Below are positions 1-12,257 of a stretch of DNA of 64,000 bases, piece by piece. The stretch spans positions 19,924,104 to 19,988,103 of the forward strand of contig CM029128.1 in the NCBI GenBank assembly GCA_016859345.1. Reading direction: 5' to 3'. The stretch comes from Istiophorus platypterus. Its lineage: Eukaryota > Chordata > Actinopteri > Istiophoriformes > Istiophoridae. The translations under genes were made by a program, and so were the position numbers. The notes beneath the pieces are model-generated. The model saw only the letters and a program-made list of their open reading frames with translations. It had not been told where the DNA came from and ran no database searches. Position 1 is the first letter of the stretch; every line of letters starts with the position of its first letter.

Positions 1-1544
1 TTAGTCATTGAAGCAGAAATAAGACGGATTTATGGTACAAACAAGTAAAATCAAGTTGTTCTGCTTTACTAGCTGTATGCAATTTATTTCCAAGTTTTTC
101 CAGCTTTAGTGCCTTCACCAAGGTGCTAACTAGGGTTCCTGTAAACTGGGTAAATGTCTTCTCTGGCTCTAGGGGGCAGAAGAGCTCCACAAAAGCTGGA
201 TAAAACAGTGCTGACATATTATCAACATTAATAAGATAGCTAAGATATTATGACAAACATACTGGCAAACAGCTGCCTAGTTCCACATCCTTCAGAACTA
301 TAGCAACACAATCATCCCATCGGAATAAATCTACTGTGAAGCAAAACCATGAGCTAAAAGAGACTAAAATACTTCATAGAGTAGCAGAGATACCACTATC
401 TCTCCATAGACTATCTCTCTATCTGATTCTATGATATTCAAAATCATTAGATTTACTGGCAAAATTTGGCAATTTTGCTGTTTAATAATGATTGGTGGAT
501 CTTAGCTGGGTAATAATTAATTTACAGATAAAGTAACTTAATTTATTTTAACAGTTGTGGAACAACTAAAATATCAACCTCTCTTAAGTCAAAGGAAAAA
601 AAAAAAACAACAACATTAGGGAATAAACAGACCATTTGGCAGAAGAGCTGTTTTTTTTTTCCTTTTTTCACGGCAGAGTGTGGAATCTAATCCCACTGCT
701 CATGACATGAGTCAAACCATGAAACTAATGATAAAATACCAGATACCAGATACTTGTGTCTTCACTTGGACTTTAGACTGTTGACTTGCAATGACTTGAT
801 ATCCTCAATGCACCAAAAGATTAAAAGGTACATTACAGGTGTGCAGCAAATCAACTTCTTCAGCTTTTCTGGACAATAAATATACTTAGAATCAATCCAT
901 CACCAGCCAATCGAGGAGGGAAAGTTGTGTTTTGCAGTACAGATGAACAAATAATACATTTGTTTAGGGCTTTAGACTTGGGCTTTACTTGGAACTTGTT
1001 GACTCAGGACTGCTTGGCCAAGACTTGGGATTTGCAAAGCATTGTTTTTGTCCCACCGTTGCAAATACTACAGATAATATGCCACAATAAACTGGATTCA
1101 TGTCTCTCATCCAGCAAAGTTGCAGGCAGAAACTCGAGTGAACAGAATGCAAAAGATGCACGACCGCTCAATTTGTCACAATCACTTCATGCAGTAAAAA
1201 ACACCACAATAAGAGTAATGGTTGTTATTATTTTAGTCCAAGGAAAAAAACTGCAACATGTGAAACTCATATGTACGTAAAAGATCAAAGAGAAAAGTGA
1301 GATGTAGATCTGTGACACCGTATTGATTAGTATGATTAAAGAGGAAATGCTTTAGTCTCATTGTGGTTTCATGTGTTTGGGTCATCATGCGGATTGAGAG
1401 CAGTGCTTTAATCATGCAAGGATTTGTATTTAAAAACCTACAGTGCCGTGCTGTTGCGTCGTCCTCACATAGAGAAGATGCAAGATTTTTGTTTCATGCA
1501 AAAACATCTAAACAAACGGCCATGAGATCGATTTTTTTCCTTAC
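1..1544. other. Intron or downstream sequence of the minus-strand gene; no exon seen
   Basis: No coding exon with a compatible splice phase is visible here. The open stretch at 5-217 on the minus strand has an AG acceptor-like site near 208, but in the phase required after the 534-bp exon it meets a stop after about 13 codons, so I do not call it. The rest is AT-rich unique sequence with short A and T runs near 597 and 651. The gene must continue left of the window. Confidence 0.5.
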
Positions 1545-2078
1545 CGATCCCATTCCAGAGTCGGCCAATGAGTCTCTACCAGAGTCTGTGGTCTGTGTTT
1601 TTCTCCTTGATTCAGAATCAGTGTTCTCAGCACTGCCTCCTACCGGACAATCGATTCTTCCAGCAATCTGACTAGTTCTGGTCTTTCCCTGAGCTGACTG
1701 AGCCTCGTTCTGACTGGTTTCTCTGAATGGTGGAGTAACAGTGATGCTGGGAACCGGACTCTTGTCTGGTACAACACTGCTTTGTGTGGACAGACATGAT
1801 TTGGACTTTGGAGACTCAAGAGCCTCTGCAGAAGCAGACTTTAGGGCTTGTCCTCCTCCAAAAGCAGGACTTTTAGGGGAACTGGAAGCAGAGATGTGAT
1901 CTGGACCAGAGAATTTACTGATCAGATCTTTGATGCTTCCGGCTCGGTGCAGGTTTGTTTTACAGGACAGGTTTGCAGGTCTCTTATGACTGGGTCTCCA
2001 GGCCTGCTCTGCCTCTTCTTCGTTGGTGGTCTGGTGAGGAGTACGTGGTGATTGGAAGGAAGAGGACTCAGGCGTGTG
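1545..2078 (-). CDS. Exon 8 of unidentified coiled-coil protein gene (Ser/Pro-rich segment, 178 codons)
   Basis: This 534-bp exon is the largest of the gene and is phase 0 at both ends. On the minus strand it follows a pyrimidine-rich acceptor (CACCTCTTTCAG) and ends at the donor G/GTAAGG. It encodes residues 261-438 of the assembled reading frame. The segment opens with HTPESSSFQSPRTPHQ, has an acidic patch (NEEEAEQAW), then a basic stretch and the motif GSIKDLISKFSG. It continues as low-complexity Ser/Pro/Thr-rich sequence ending TTDSGRDSLADSGMGS. This composition suggests a disordered, phosphorylatable linker in a cytoplasmic scaffold or cytoskeletal regulator. The SIKDLISKF helix with flanking Ser/Thr-Pro sites looks like a short conserved motif, but I cannot tie it to a named family. 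The frame stays open past the donor for 17 codons, which I treat as intron read-through. The reading frame must continue outside the window. Confidence 0.78.
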
Positions 2079-2394
2079 CTGAAAGAGGTGAACACAATAA
2101 CAGATCCCCAAAAACTTATAAGCAAGAGTTCTAGTAGCAGATGTACCAGTGTGTGCGAGGTAATATGACTGACAATATAAATTAACCATACGGTTTAGAC
2201 TGTGGCAGCTATTGCTTTAATAGCTCTGTGTGTATTAGACCATCATGTGCAATTGTGCCAGTCACAGAGAAGAGCTGTTTTATTGACAATGTTGGATTTT
2301 AGGTTTTGGATCCACGTGATGAAATTCCTGGACTTGTCTGGTAATTAATTCACTGGATTAGACAAAAACAAGCATTATTGCCAAGATGGAAGGG

Positions 2395-2446
2395 CACACA
2401 CTCACACACACACACACACTCACACACACTCACACACACGCAGACA

Positions 2447-2484
<38 letters not shown>
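2395..2484. repeat. (CA)n microsatellite, interrupted
   Basis: An imperfect run of CA dinucleotides broken by CT, CG and CATA variants. It lies within intron 7. Confidence 0.95.
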
Positions 2485-2486
<2 letters not shown>

Positions 2487-3769
2487 TGCCCACGCACACT
2501 TCATTTTCAAAGAATCTGTTCCATTGAACATGAAAAAAGTTGTATGAAGCCCTCTGTTTCTCCAGAGGAAGCTGTTTGAAATCTGATAAATTGCCTCAAG
2601 TGATGTTTCTTGAGTCAGTCTCAGTTAGGCTTGAAGGCTACAAGGCAACAACAAAAAAAAAAAAAACGGGAGTCGTGAGTTAAAAAAATTAACCTCACAA
2701 GACTTCTGTAGCCCACTCCCATTTCTTCTTGAGGTTAGGGGCTCAAGGCTACGTTAGCTGCTACTACCATGACACCAACAAATCTCCCTCTGAACTGTCG
2801 GTGGCCAAGTTGCATTGTGGTTAATGTAAGTGCCAAAGTTTGACATGGTAGAAGAACGGGTGTAATAAAAAGACAATATCTCTGGTTCTGCTGCATCGAT
2901 TTGATTTGATGCTCTGTTACCGCCCCTCCTGAGGCCAGTAATGTTATAGCAATGCAAATCTGAATCAATGGAATTCTTTTTTAAGTGACTTGACTAAGTG
3001 AAATGACCACAAGCAGGACACATCAAACATGTCCCCTGGTGAGTCGCAGTCTGCTTCTCTACTTTGTGTTTATGTCAGTGATAAGAGCTTTTAAGTCTTT
3101 ATCTCTGCCCTGCTAAACGACGATGTAACCGTATCACACTCCGAGAAGAGTAATCAAGTCAGCAAACCACCTCAGTAATGTCAGTTACAAACATTAGCTA
3201 CTGTTAGTCGTACAAGACCAAGTAAGGTTGTAGTGGCAAGAGGACAGTTGTGTTACTTCTTTTATTGAGCAGTTACATAGTCTTTTTTTTTAAACCTATT
3301 AAATCCAAGGTCCAGTGATTCCATCACTTTAATATGAACTTTTAGTTATTCTTTGAAAGCAGTACATTAATAGTTAGAATCTAGTCTCTAACTTGGACCT
3401 TTGTGTGTTGTGTGTATATGTTGTTGACTGTTGCAATGCATACATAATGATGTGAAGCGCAGGGTGTGTTTTTGTGTGCATGCGTGATCCCATCCTGACA
3501 TAAATCCCCCTTGAGAAACTGCAACATCTGCTCGCTCATCTGAAAAAAATCACCACCCTCCCCTGAAACACAGCATCCCACTTTCTCACACAAATAAAAA
3601 GGCGGATGCAATATATAGACAGAGAGACTCAAAAATTCACAAAACTCAATTCAAACACAGAACAAAGAGAGCAAAAAACATAACTGAAAAAAGGCAGCAT
3701 TTCTCTTATTTTTTTTCCTCTGCTAAAAAGCCACTTGAATAAATCCAACTTTAATTAACAATCCTAACA

Positions 3770-4145
3770 AGAAGGCTGATGCCATTTAGAGAAATGAATT
3801 GGCAAGAATCCAGAGGTTTAACTTTCGGCTCTTGAGGGTCCAAAGCACTGAGTGGCCTTAATCCAGGGACTCGCCTGGCCGGCTTCCCCAGGGACACTGA
3901 ACCGAGGCTGGGGTAGGAGAGGTGCTGGGGCCTGGGAAGGCTTTGAGGGAGGGTGGGCGTCAGAGGTTTGGGATCACTGCTAATCACCACGGTATTAAAA
4001 TGTTTATGGGCCGTGGTGGGATTAGCTCTGAGCTGATGACTTTTAATGTTATTATTTTTGCCCTGTGAGCTGAGCGTGCTCGGTGTGGATTGACTGAGCC
4101 TCATGGAATGAGGAGACGAGGGCACAGTGATTGCTGATGAAATGT
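3770..4145. promoter_or_regulatory. Candidate conserved non-coding element in intron 7
   Basis: This block of about 370 bp is higher in complexity and GC than its AT-rich surroundings and has no credible coding frame. It contains homeodomain-like words: GCTAATCACC and GGGATTAGC (OTX/PITX-like TAATC cores on both strands), TTTATGGGCC (CDX/HOX-like), and TTTTAATGTTATTA. The compositional contrast and clustering suggest an intronic enhancer. This is inference only; cross-species conservation was not tested. Confidence 0.3.
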
Positions 4146-4289
4146 GCGTGTTCTTGTATTTCTGTCCTAAGGTACAGAACATTTATTGTGATGCGTTTCT
4201 GTGTATTTAGGTCAAGATCCCTCATGGGGTCACGTGAGAGGCAGGCAGGGTCACAGGAGACTGATAAAATAATATCAGTTAAAATATTA

Positions 4290-4435
4290 TGTAACGTCTC
4301 CAAGTGCTTGCTCATGGTGGGAAATGTTGTGTTTCTCTCGAGAATATTGTAAGGTCTTGACTTTACTCTGTAAAGTGCCTTGTGATAATGCATTTTAAAA
4401 TTCGGTGCTATATAAACAAAACTGAACTGAAATTG
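4290..4435 (+). mobile_element. L2/Maui-type LINE 3' end fragment
   Basis: The words CTCATGGTGGGAAATGTTG, GTAAAGTGCCTTGTGATAA and GGTGCTATATAAACAAAACT match, in order, the 3' UTR and tail seen in the larger L2 copies at 33.2 kb and 56.4 kb. Only the terminal part of about 145 bp remains, which is the usual 5' truncation of non-LTR retrotransposons. An AT microsatellite lies just downstream. Confidence 0.7.
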
Positions 4436-4461
4436 ATTATTTTGAATAAATTATTATAAGG

Positions 4462-4463
<2 letters not shown>

Positions 4464-4521
<58 letters not shown>
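4464..4521. repeat. (AT)n microsatellite
   Basis: Uninterrupted AT dinucleotide run of about 28 units, just downstream of the L2 tail. Confidence 0.97.
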
Positions 4522-4523
<2 letters not shown>

Positions 4524-6229
4524 AAATTAATAATTCCTAATCCATTTTAATGCTGTGGCTACTCACACACACTGCTCTTCAAACCAAAACTATTTGGATT
4601 GTTGCAGTTTTGGACAAAGATCACACGTTGCCATTTTAGTCAGAATTTTCTGACTTTTTGAGGAATGTTCCATGTAAGAAAATAATAAAATCTGTTTTTA
4701 TACATTGAGGACAATGTTATATATGTATATTTTATATTCTAAAAATAAATGACTGAACATTCTCTATGCTATGACAATTCATGCATGAAAGCATCACTAT
4801 GGCCAGTTATGTCAAAGTCAGATATTTTGATCACACATCAATCAACACTCAACTTATTGAGTTATTCATTTTTCTGAAAATCACAGTCTAAAATAAGGGA
4901 GTGATTTTCATTTTTTCCCCCAAACCTGTCAAACCTGCACAAGAAATATGAATATAGGAGAAAGAAACATTTCCGCGTTTTTAAGAGACGTTCAACACGC
5001 TCAGACAGCTTCATTCAGGAAAACCACGTCCGTATTCCCAAAAGTCCTGGAATCACACATACACACAAAACACACATTGGTCCCCCATTCCCTGTGGCCT
5101 CACTACAGTACTGACATATGGCATAGAGCTGTATGCCATCTGACCCAGATATGTGACAGCAATGCACCCTGGGAAATACAGTGAACGCGTCGCTGATGTT
5201 TGGTGCAGAAGCGCTCAGTTTTTCTCCAGAATAAAAGTTCAGTGGAGGCAGTGAACTCTGTGACTGTTTGAACCCGACACGGGAGGTTTTTCTGTTTTTT
5301 ACCCGACATGATGACACGCTGCACTGATTTGTTATCAAAAAGCAAAGACACAGTTTTGATCTGACTATGAAAGATCTGGCTAAGGACTTTCATAAACAGT
5401 TATTCTGCTCTACTTTTATGAGACAACACTATATGTTTTCTGTTCAAAACCAGCAAAGAGAACTGTCATGAAGTTGAAGTTGGGGGACTGGAAAAGCTGC
5501 AATCATTTAGCCTGTAGTGTGGTTTAGTCCACAAAACCCTACATCCTACATTTCCCACAATCCAAGTTAATAGCATAGTTTTGCTAGAGCCTGTGAAACT
5601 CCACAGCTCCAGTTTGCAATGGAGCTACGAGAGACTTCTTCCAACTCCTTTCACAGGTTGGACTGAACTATCTTGACAAGCAAATGAATCTTGATTAGAA
5701 AAATCAGGGGATTGCACCACCCTGGCTCCATCTCCTGGATGTTACACAGAGAAAAAGCTAAATCGGTGTGGAGGGTGTTGGAAATGTTTGTGAGAGTTTA
5801 CACAGATTTCTTTGACAGGCTGATTTACTTAGAGATCACACAGAGATTCAGCTTGTGGCCACCTGCACACTAAACGACAGAGAACAGAGTGAGAACTTTT
5901 TTTAGACTGAAACAATAAATTTGATCAACTGTCAGGACCCAGCCTGCCTCTCCCATTTTTAGCTAAAAGAATTCCAAAAAGTTCATTATACCAGTGTTTG
6001 TGGCCACCTGACAGTCTTGAGGATGATAGTGGAGATAAAGTTTTGGTGAATTTAAGCAAAAATAAACATCTCACAGTGACAACACAAACTCCATCAGAAG
6101 GGAAAGAGAGGGAAGGATGTTTTCTAATGGCATAAGTAAAGCACTTAATCTATGTTTGTCTAAGTGACACATGGCTGTTTTTCCTCACTCCTTTGAATTG
6201 ATTTCTCTGTTCCCAGTTGTTTTTTCCTT

Positions 6230-6995
6230 CTTTCAAGCTTCCTTGTTTGCCTTCTATTCATTTATAGTTGTTTTCTAGTTCCTTTGAACTGTTTTTTTCC
6301 TCCATGTTATGTTCCAGCCCTCTTCTCTTCATGTTCTTGCTCCTCCTGTTTTATTCTGTAGCTTCTGTAGGTTGTTTTAATGCTGTCTAACATTGTCTTC
6401 AGCTTGCTTTCTAGCTTGTGTTATCTGGCGTCTTTAGGTGTTCTACAGTATGTTTCGTTATCTAGCGTCTTGAATCTAGCTTCTCTTGGTTGTTTTTCAG
6501 TGACTTGGGGTTGTTTTCTAGCTCCTTTGTGCTGCGTCCGACTTTTTCATGGCTTTTCTTTAGCTTTTTAGAATTATTTTTTTTATTTTTTTTTAAGTTT
6601 CTTTAGGTTGTTTTGCAGCTTATTCAAATTGTTTTCTAGCTTTTTTAAGCCCTTTTAGGCAGTTTTCTAGCTTTTCAATTTCATTTACTAAATGTCCTTC
6701 GGGTTGTATTCTAGCACCCTCAGGTTGTTTTTTAGTTCTTCTGGGTGCTGTTCCATCTTCCTCAACTTTTTTTTAGTCCCTTTGAATGATGTTCTAATTT
6801 TACATGGTTGTTTGTAGTTGTTATCTGACTTTTTGAGTTGCTGCCTAGCTTTTTAAGATTGTTTTCTAGCTTCTTTAAGTTTTTCTGTTGCTTTGTCAAT
6901 GTGTTTTTTTTGTAATTAGGTTGTCTAGATTTTCAGCATTGTTTTATAGTTTCTCCTGGTCATGCTCAGGTTCTCTTAGTTGTTTGATTTAGTTT
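6230..6995. repeat. Degenerate T-rich minisatellite
   Basis: Variants of a unit of roughly 25-35 bp recur over about 760 bp. The core reads approximately GGTTGTTTTCTAGCTTCTTT. Clear copies occur near 6265, 6505, 6610, 6628, 6722 and 6855. Spacing is irregular and individual copies differ by many substitutions and indels, so this is an old, decayed tandem array inside intron 7. Confidence 0.75.
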
Positions 6996-9900
6996 TTTCT
7001 CTTTTTTCTCAATATATTTAATAGAATGCTATCTGCAGCTGAGAAAAGATGATTACTGTGTATATTAATATGCCTCACTATTAAATGCAGTCTGTGTGTG
7101 GGGGTGTGTGTGATGCTACTTTTCATTGTCTTCAGTTCCAGCTGTGTTTGAAGAGTGTCTCACAAACATGACCTTTAACCACAGTGCTGCATCAAGCTCA
7201 CAACTTTTCTCATTTCACATTTGACTTTCTTCTCCCATTGAAGCCTCTCACTGTCAGACTCATCAGTGTGTGACATGCAAATCATACTTAACATTAAGTA
7301 GAATAGTGAAAAAATAACTGTTGTCCAAGTTGTCGGAGTGACACACAGTTACAAACAAGCAGATGCACTTTAATGGCACGCAAAATCGAAACTGTCACTG
7401 CAGCAGGAAGGGGGGTGGGGTGGGGTGTAAACAACAGTTTACTAAAAAATAAAATAAATAACCAATTAGTGGCAGCAGTCTTGTGTTGGACACGTACGTT
7501 TCTCACATAGAGCAAAACATAGAGCTACATTTGGCCTGAGGCAATCTGCTTGGCAATATGTTCTTGTGTTGTTGTTTTTGTTGCCCCCCCCCACTCCTCC
7601 CCTCCCCAAGGCTGTAAATAACAGAGATTAAACATCCGACGGTGCTCTGTCCTCGCCTTAAGGCCTGCCCGCTTTCACACTTCGCATAGCCCACTATTAT
7701 CCCTTCAACAGGAATATTTGTTACAAATCAGGCTAAAATCTGCTGAACTAATCCTGGATGTCTCTTTATGTGGTAATAACAAAAATGATCACAGGGTTTA
7801 TTTCATTAGTGTAAGCCTATCAAATATGAAAAATCTATTAGCGATATGTTAAATATGGAAAGTGAAAAACGGCTTATTTAGAGTCCCTACATGCGTTGTG
7901 TCAGTGGAAGGGAGAAAGCACAAAATAACAGGAAAAAATGTTTAAATTTGACTTTGTCAAAGGAGTAATTTATATTGTGCATATCATTGCACATGTTCTT
8001 GTATATTATTATAAAACAAGAATCATCAGTACCTCTCATCCTGGACTAACATATTTTCCCAAACATTTTCCCATAAGCATAAAGTGCTGCAGGAGCTGTG
8101 TCTGTTTCACACCCCAGACGTCCTCATATGAAGTCTAATCGCACCTGTGTCCAACCTTTAGGTTTACATGCTTTTACGATTTTTTTTTTTGAGAGATTTA
8201 CGTGTTTTTGATAATTACTCAGAGTGGTTTCTGTCTCTGAGTGCAGTTTGAAGAAATGGTGATAATGTAGTTCATCCAGCTGCTCCTCTCAAAAAATGCA
8301 TAAACAGATGACACCTGGTCTTACACCATAATCTACACATTGATAGAGTCTTTACTAAATATTGAGTCTATATGAACCTCCTTGGCCCTGTGTTCTAGCT
8401 TCTGTCTACTGTGATATAAAAGGTTTTTAAAGTCATGGGTTCAGATAAAAGGTTAAAAACTGAATTAGAATACAGATAGGTCTGGTTATACAGTAAAGTA
8501 AGTATTCATTTTCTTGCTTCTTGTAGAACAATTTTACTTTTTACTTACAAGTTTACTTTTAATCCTTTTGAGTAGAGCTGCGGTTTGGTTTGTTGGCTGT
8601 TGGGTCATTGTTCTTACCCACAATGCAGATCTATGTTCTGTGTGCCTGACCTCTACCTAGACTTTATACTGTATACTGTATATGAGACAAAACACATGAC
8701 ACATAGACCTCACATTCAGCAGACTGCACAGGGTCCATTTTACAATTAATAACTCTGGAACAGATCACTGAATCCACAAAAACCTCTTTATCAAATATAA
8801 TCTAAATCTATTAAATTTATCAAATGATGTGTGATTATACAAATCCTGGCTCATTTTCTGACAGATTAACCCCAAATAATCTGATAAAAAGGTTACTGAG
8901 CCTCTCTGAGGACAGAGTGGTTTGTCAAGGTTAGCAGGACAGAGCATTAGACTGTGGGCTGAAGATGTTGAAGGTTTGTCAATGATGACAAAATTGAATC
9001 AATACAATTACAATAAGTTTTACCACTTTAATCACATAAGTAAAAGGGGGGATTTTAGACAAGTAACTATGGTTCCACGCATAGGGAAGGCTAAGATGGA
9101 CAATCTCCTGGCAAAATCAGGGCAGCTGCTGTCAAACCAGTAATGAGCAGTGTTCTTATAGATAAATAAATGGAAGATAGGGCGTTTCTGTCTTGCTCAT
9201 ATATGACTGAGGGGGGTATGTATCTGTTATCTTGGATGATCCTCTCCAGACAAACTGGAAGTTATTTGAAATCCCTGCAAAAAGTCTAAAATTCAGCCAC
9301 ATTGTAGAGTGGATGAGTTGACGCCTACAGCGCATACCCACTGTGTAAAACACACAGAAATAGTCGATGCATAGCAGCTGGCATCTAATGTGATAAAACT
9401 GTTAATTTTCTGGAAAGCTGGTGATATAAAATAGAGTGGCCAAAACCCCCAAAAATACTTTGAAAAATGGAAACAATGCATTGATAAGTCAGTTAAATGC
9501 ACAAAATGAAAACATCTGTTTTTAAGTTATGTGCATTTTTTTTAGTGTTTATTGATCTGAGGGATGCATAAAGTCTCCCCAGCTAGGGGCTATCTTACCT
9601 GATGATGGTCTGCTGACTAAAAGAGTGTTACATGATGAAGTAAGTACAGGTGACTGACAGTGTGTGGGATGTCTGTCTCCTTCTAAGTTAATTAAGAGCT
9701 TTTTTCCAATGCACCTGCCATCAAGACTCATAATGTGGGAGGAATGTTGAAGACTGGACTGGTAACATTTAGTGTATATTTAGTTTAATCAGTTGTTTCA
9801 GTGAAAATGTGAATATATTGAGCACAAAGATCATACAGGCGGGCAGATGAGAGCTGGATTACAGTGGAGGAATGGTTGGAGAAGTTTTTGCAAATGTGTT

Positions 9901-10399
9901 GATTCTTAATTATCTATTCTGATCCACTAAAAATGATCATAACTGATACTTAATGAATTCAACCAGAGCAGCTGTTAAATGTGGGGAGAAAGGCCATAAA
10001 TTGTCAGCTTTCAAAATATAAGTCACTCAAACGATAGATTCTTGGTGCAGTTTCACTTTGAATTCCCATTTTTAAAAAAAGTTGTTTTTTTTGTTTTTTT
10101 TTAAGTGAAAATCTGTAATAATGAAAAATAATAAGCCTTGTGCCTGTGTGTTTCTGTGCAGGAGACGCAGCATGTCGGCAGCCAGCCTGTCTGCTGTTTG
10201 TGTTGAAGCTTCATGAGTTAAACTGTGGTGACACTTTGACAGGTTTTCTGTTATAACAAGACTCCAAACCAGGTTTCCTCCCTCTTCGTTCCCTGTCACA
10301 ACTGTGTCAGTTTACTATGTTTTTTTTTGTTGTTTTTTTTTTTTTAAGGGAGAAGATGCTAAAAGAGAGAGACAAACACAGGGAGAAAAAGAAAGAGAA

Positions 10400-10400
<1 letters not shown>

Positions 10401-10442
<42 letters not shown>

Positions 10443-10453
10443 TGTGTGTGTGT
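10401..10453. repeat. (GT)n microsatellite
   Basis: Near-pure GT run with one GG interruption. It faces a CA tract about 110 bp downstream, so the two tracts are reverse complements of each other. Confidence 0.95.
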
Positions 10454-10561
10454 ATATGCATCTGTGTATGTGACAGACAGAGCCAGATGAGCAGGCAGAT
10501 GTTTCCTCTGTCTCTACTCTGACTGTCTGAGAAAGACTGACAACAGCTGGACCATTGCCAG

Positions 10562-10643
<82 letters not shown>

Positions 10644-10654
10644 ACACACACACA
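10562..10654. repeat. (CA)n microsatellite
   Basis: Long CA run with a CGCGCG interruption near its left end. It is complementary to the GT tract at 10401-10453. Confidence 0.95.
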
Positions 10655-12066
10655 GGTAGATAAAACCACAGTGACACTGTTTTACCGCAACTAAACTGCA
10701 CTGAGAATTTTCATTTTGTTTCGCCTTTTATTTTCACTTCGTGATTATTTTTCCTCTGTTGTGTCGGAATTTTGTTGAACAAAGATATTTTACCCTGATT
10801 CAGCTGCAACGGTAGCTTTTAATGCAGATATGTTGGTGCTAATTTCTCCTGAGAGTTCACTAATTAACTAGTCCAATTTTGGATAATTTTACAGTACACC
10901 TGTAAAAATTGTTTAAACCAATTTTTTTTAGGAGAGTTCAGATATCAAATCTCTCAGAGCCTCTGATTGGTCATGATTCTAACATATATTAACTTTTACT
11001 TACTTTGACAGATTTTTAGCTCAACTTTTCCTTTTATGCTCAGGCATCATTTTATCAAAGTTAAGGAAGAATTTAATTGCACTTGCAGAGTGTCAAGCCC
11101 ACTCCACAAAAGACCTTTTGTCTGACTCACAGCCAAGTCGCTGCATGGAGCTACCGCAGCAAAGAAAGCTATCCTGGATGCTACTGGTGACTTGAAAGTA
11201 AGTATACCTAACATGAAAAAGTAAATTTCATCATGACAATGAAGACTCCACCTGTTAGAGTCACCGTTCTGACCACAACCAACAGCCATACTGAGACTTT
11301 AAAGAATTGGAACACGGGGCTAGTGAAACGTCATTGCCACAATTCAGAGACTGGCCTAATATCTCACCAAACGTCAGATATGTTGGCTTCAGGCCAACGA
11401 ACGGCCCAGTTATCTTCGTTAAAGTCATTAATACCATGGCTGCGAGAAAGGCTGCGCCTTGACTGAGACAGAAACCAAAAGTACAGGAGAGTGGATAGAC
11501 ATTTTCACAGATTTTTCTTCATCTGTGGTCACCAAGCTAGCTGCATCTGCTTGGCCGGTGGTAGGGGGTGGAGGGTAACGTGGTTCGGGTGACCATAACA
11601 TTCCCACGAAAAGGAAGATAAAGGTCCTGCAGAAACATTATGGTAAAGTTCTTGCACAAAGACCCTTAGCAGCCAAAATAACATAATTTGACAGTATTAT
11701 ACAGGGGGTGGTTTTTCCCTTGACCAATCAGATTGTTCCGTGTTCCTTTGTCCAAGGTTCAGATGCTGATCTTGAAATGTTTCTGTGTCTTTTGAAAACT
11801 TTGAAAGACTGACTGTGTTTCAAGGCTGAACCCCTCCCCTAACCTTACAGAGGGGTGGGCAGGGTTAGGTGTGTTAGTTGGGTTATAGTAGAGTGTTAGG
11901 CCCATAAACTCATCAACAGAGGACAATAAATCCTGTTATATATTGATCTTTAGGTTTGACTTTAGAGAAAGAGGAATAAAAATCGGAAAGACAACCTAAA
12001 ATGCTGTGAATTGACAGAATAGAGAGGAGCTGTGGAGGCTGTCGAAGATGATGAGTTTAACTGTAC

Positions 12067-12151
12067 CATGTTGATGTCTTGTTCTGTCTCGTTCTTTCCT
12101 TGCATGCTGCGGTCGCCCTGTCTGTTAGTGAAGGTTTCCTCTCGGTCTGAA
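12067..12151 (-). CDS. Exon 7 of unidentified coiled-coil protein gene
   Basis: This 85-bp exon follows a strong acceptor (TTTTTCCTTCAG) and completes the Ser codon split by intron 6. It encodes about 28 polar residues, SSDREETFTNRQGDRSM then QGKNETEQDINM, which form a hydrophilic stretch after the helical region. I placed the 3' end at ATG/GTACAG because this donor gives phase 0, as exon 8 requires. The donor is not strong. If it is not used, the frame reads on for 34 codons to a stop at 11962-11964, which would give a short alternative C-terminus. A later GT near 12012 would give an incompatible phase. Confidence 0.65.
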
Positions 12152-12257
12152 CTGAAGGAAAAAGACATCATAAATTTAGCTGGGAAAGTTAAAGTCATCA
12201 AAGTTTAACAAAACAAACATTTCAGTTGTCAGTTAATCGGAATGTGGTGTTGGGTAC
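12152..12257 (-). other. Intron 6 (106 bp)
   Basis: A very short GT-AG intron between exons 6 and 7, running from GTACCC to TTCCTTCAG. It splits an AGT Ser codon between its second and third bases. Introns near 100 bp are typical of teleosts. Confidence 0.75.

Larger units (their letters stand above)
2079..12066 (-). other. Intron 7 (about 10.0 kb) of the coiled-coil gene
   Basis: This intron separates exon 8 from exon 7 and is phase 0. Apart from the repeats, the L2 tail and the candidate conserved block listed separately, it is AT-rich unique sequence with no supported exon on either strand. The segments 2490-3770, 4525-6225, 7000-10300 and 10660-12060 hold only short chance ORFs. Confidence 0.6.

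Noticed and set aside
5..217. Open stretch of 70 codons on the minus strand with an AG before it
   Set aside because: In the phase required after the 534-bp exon the reading meets a stop within about 13 codons, and no known motif is present.
2395..2484. CRISPR-like spacing in repeat-rich stretches
   Set aside because: The repeats are simple dinucleotides without unique spacers, and the genome is eukaryotic.
10315..10701. Cys/Val or His/Thr repeat ORFs over CA/GT tracts (also at 22.2, 37.6, 39.5 and 50.4 kb)
   Set aside because: Dinucleotide repeats without stops give long open frames on both strands; these are not genes.
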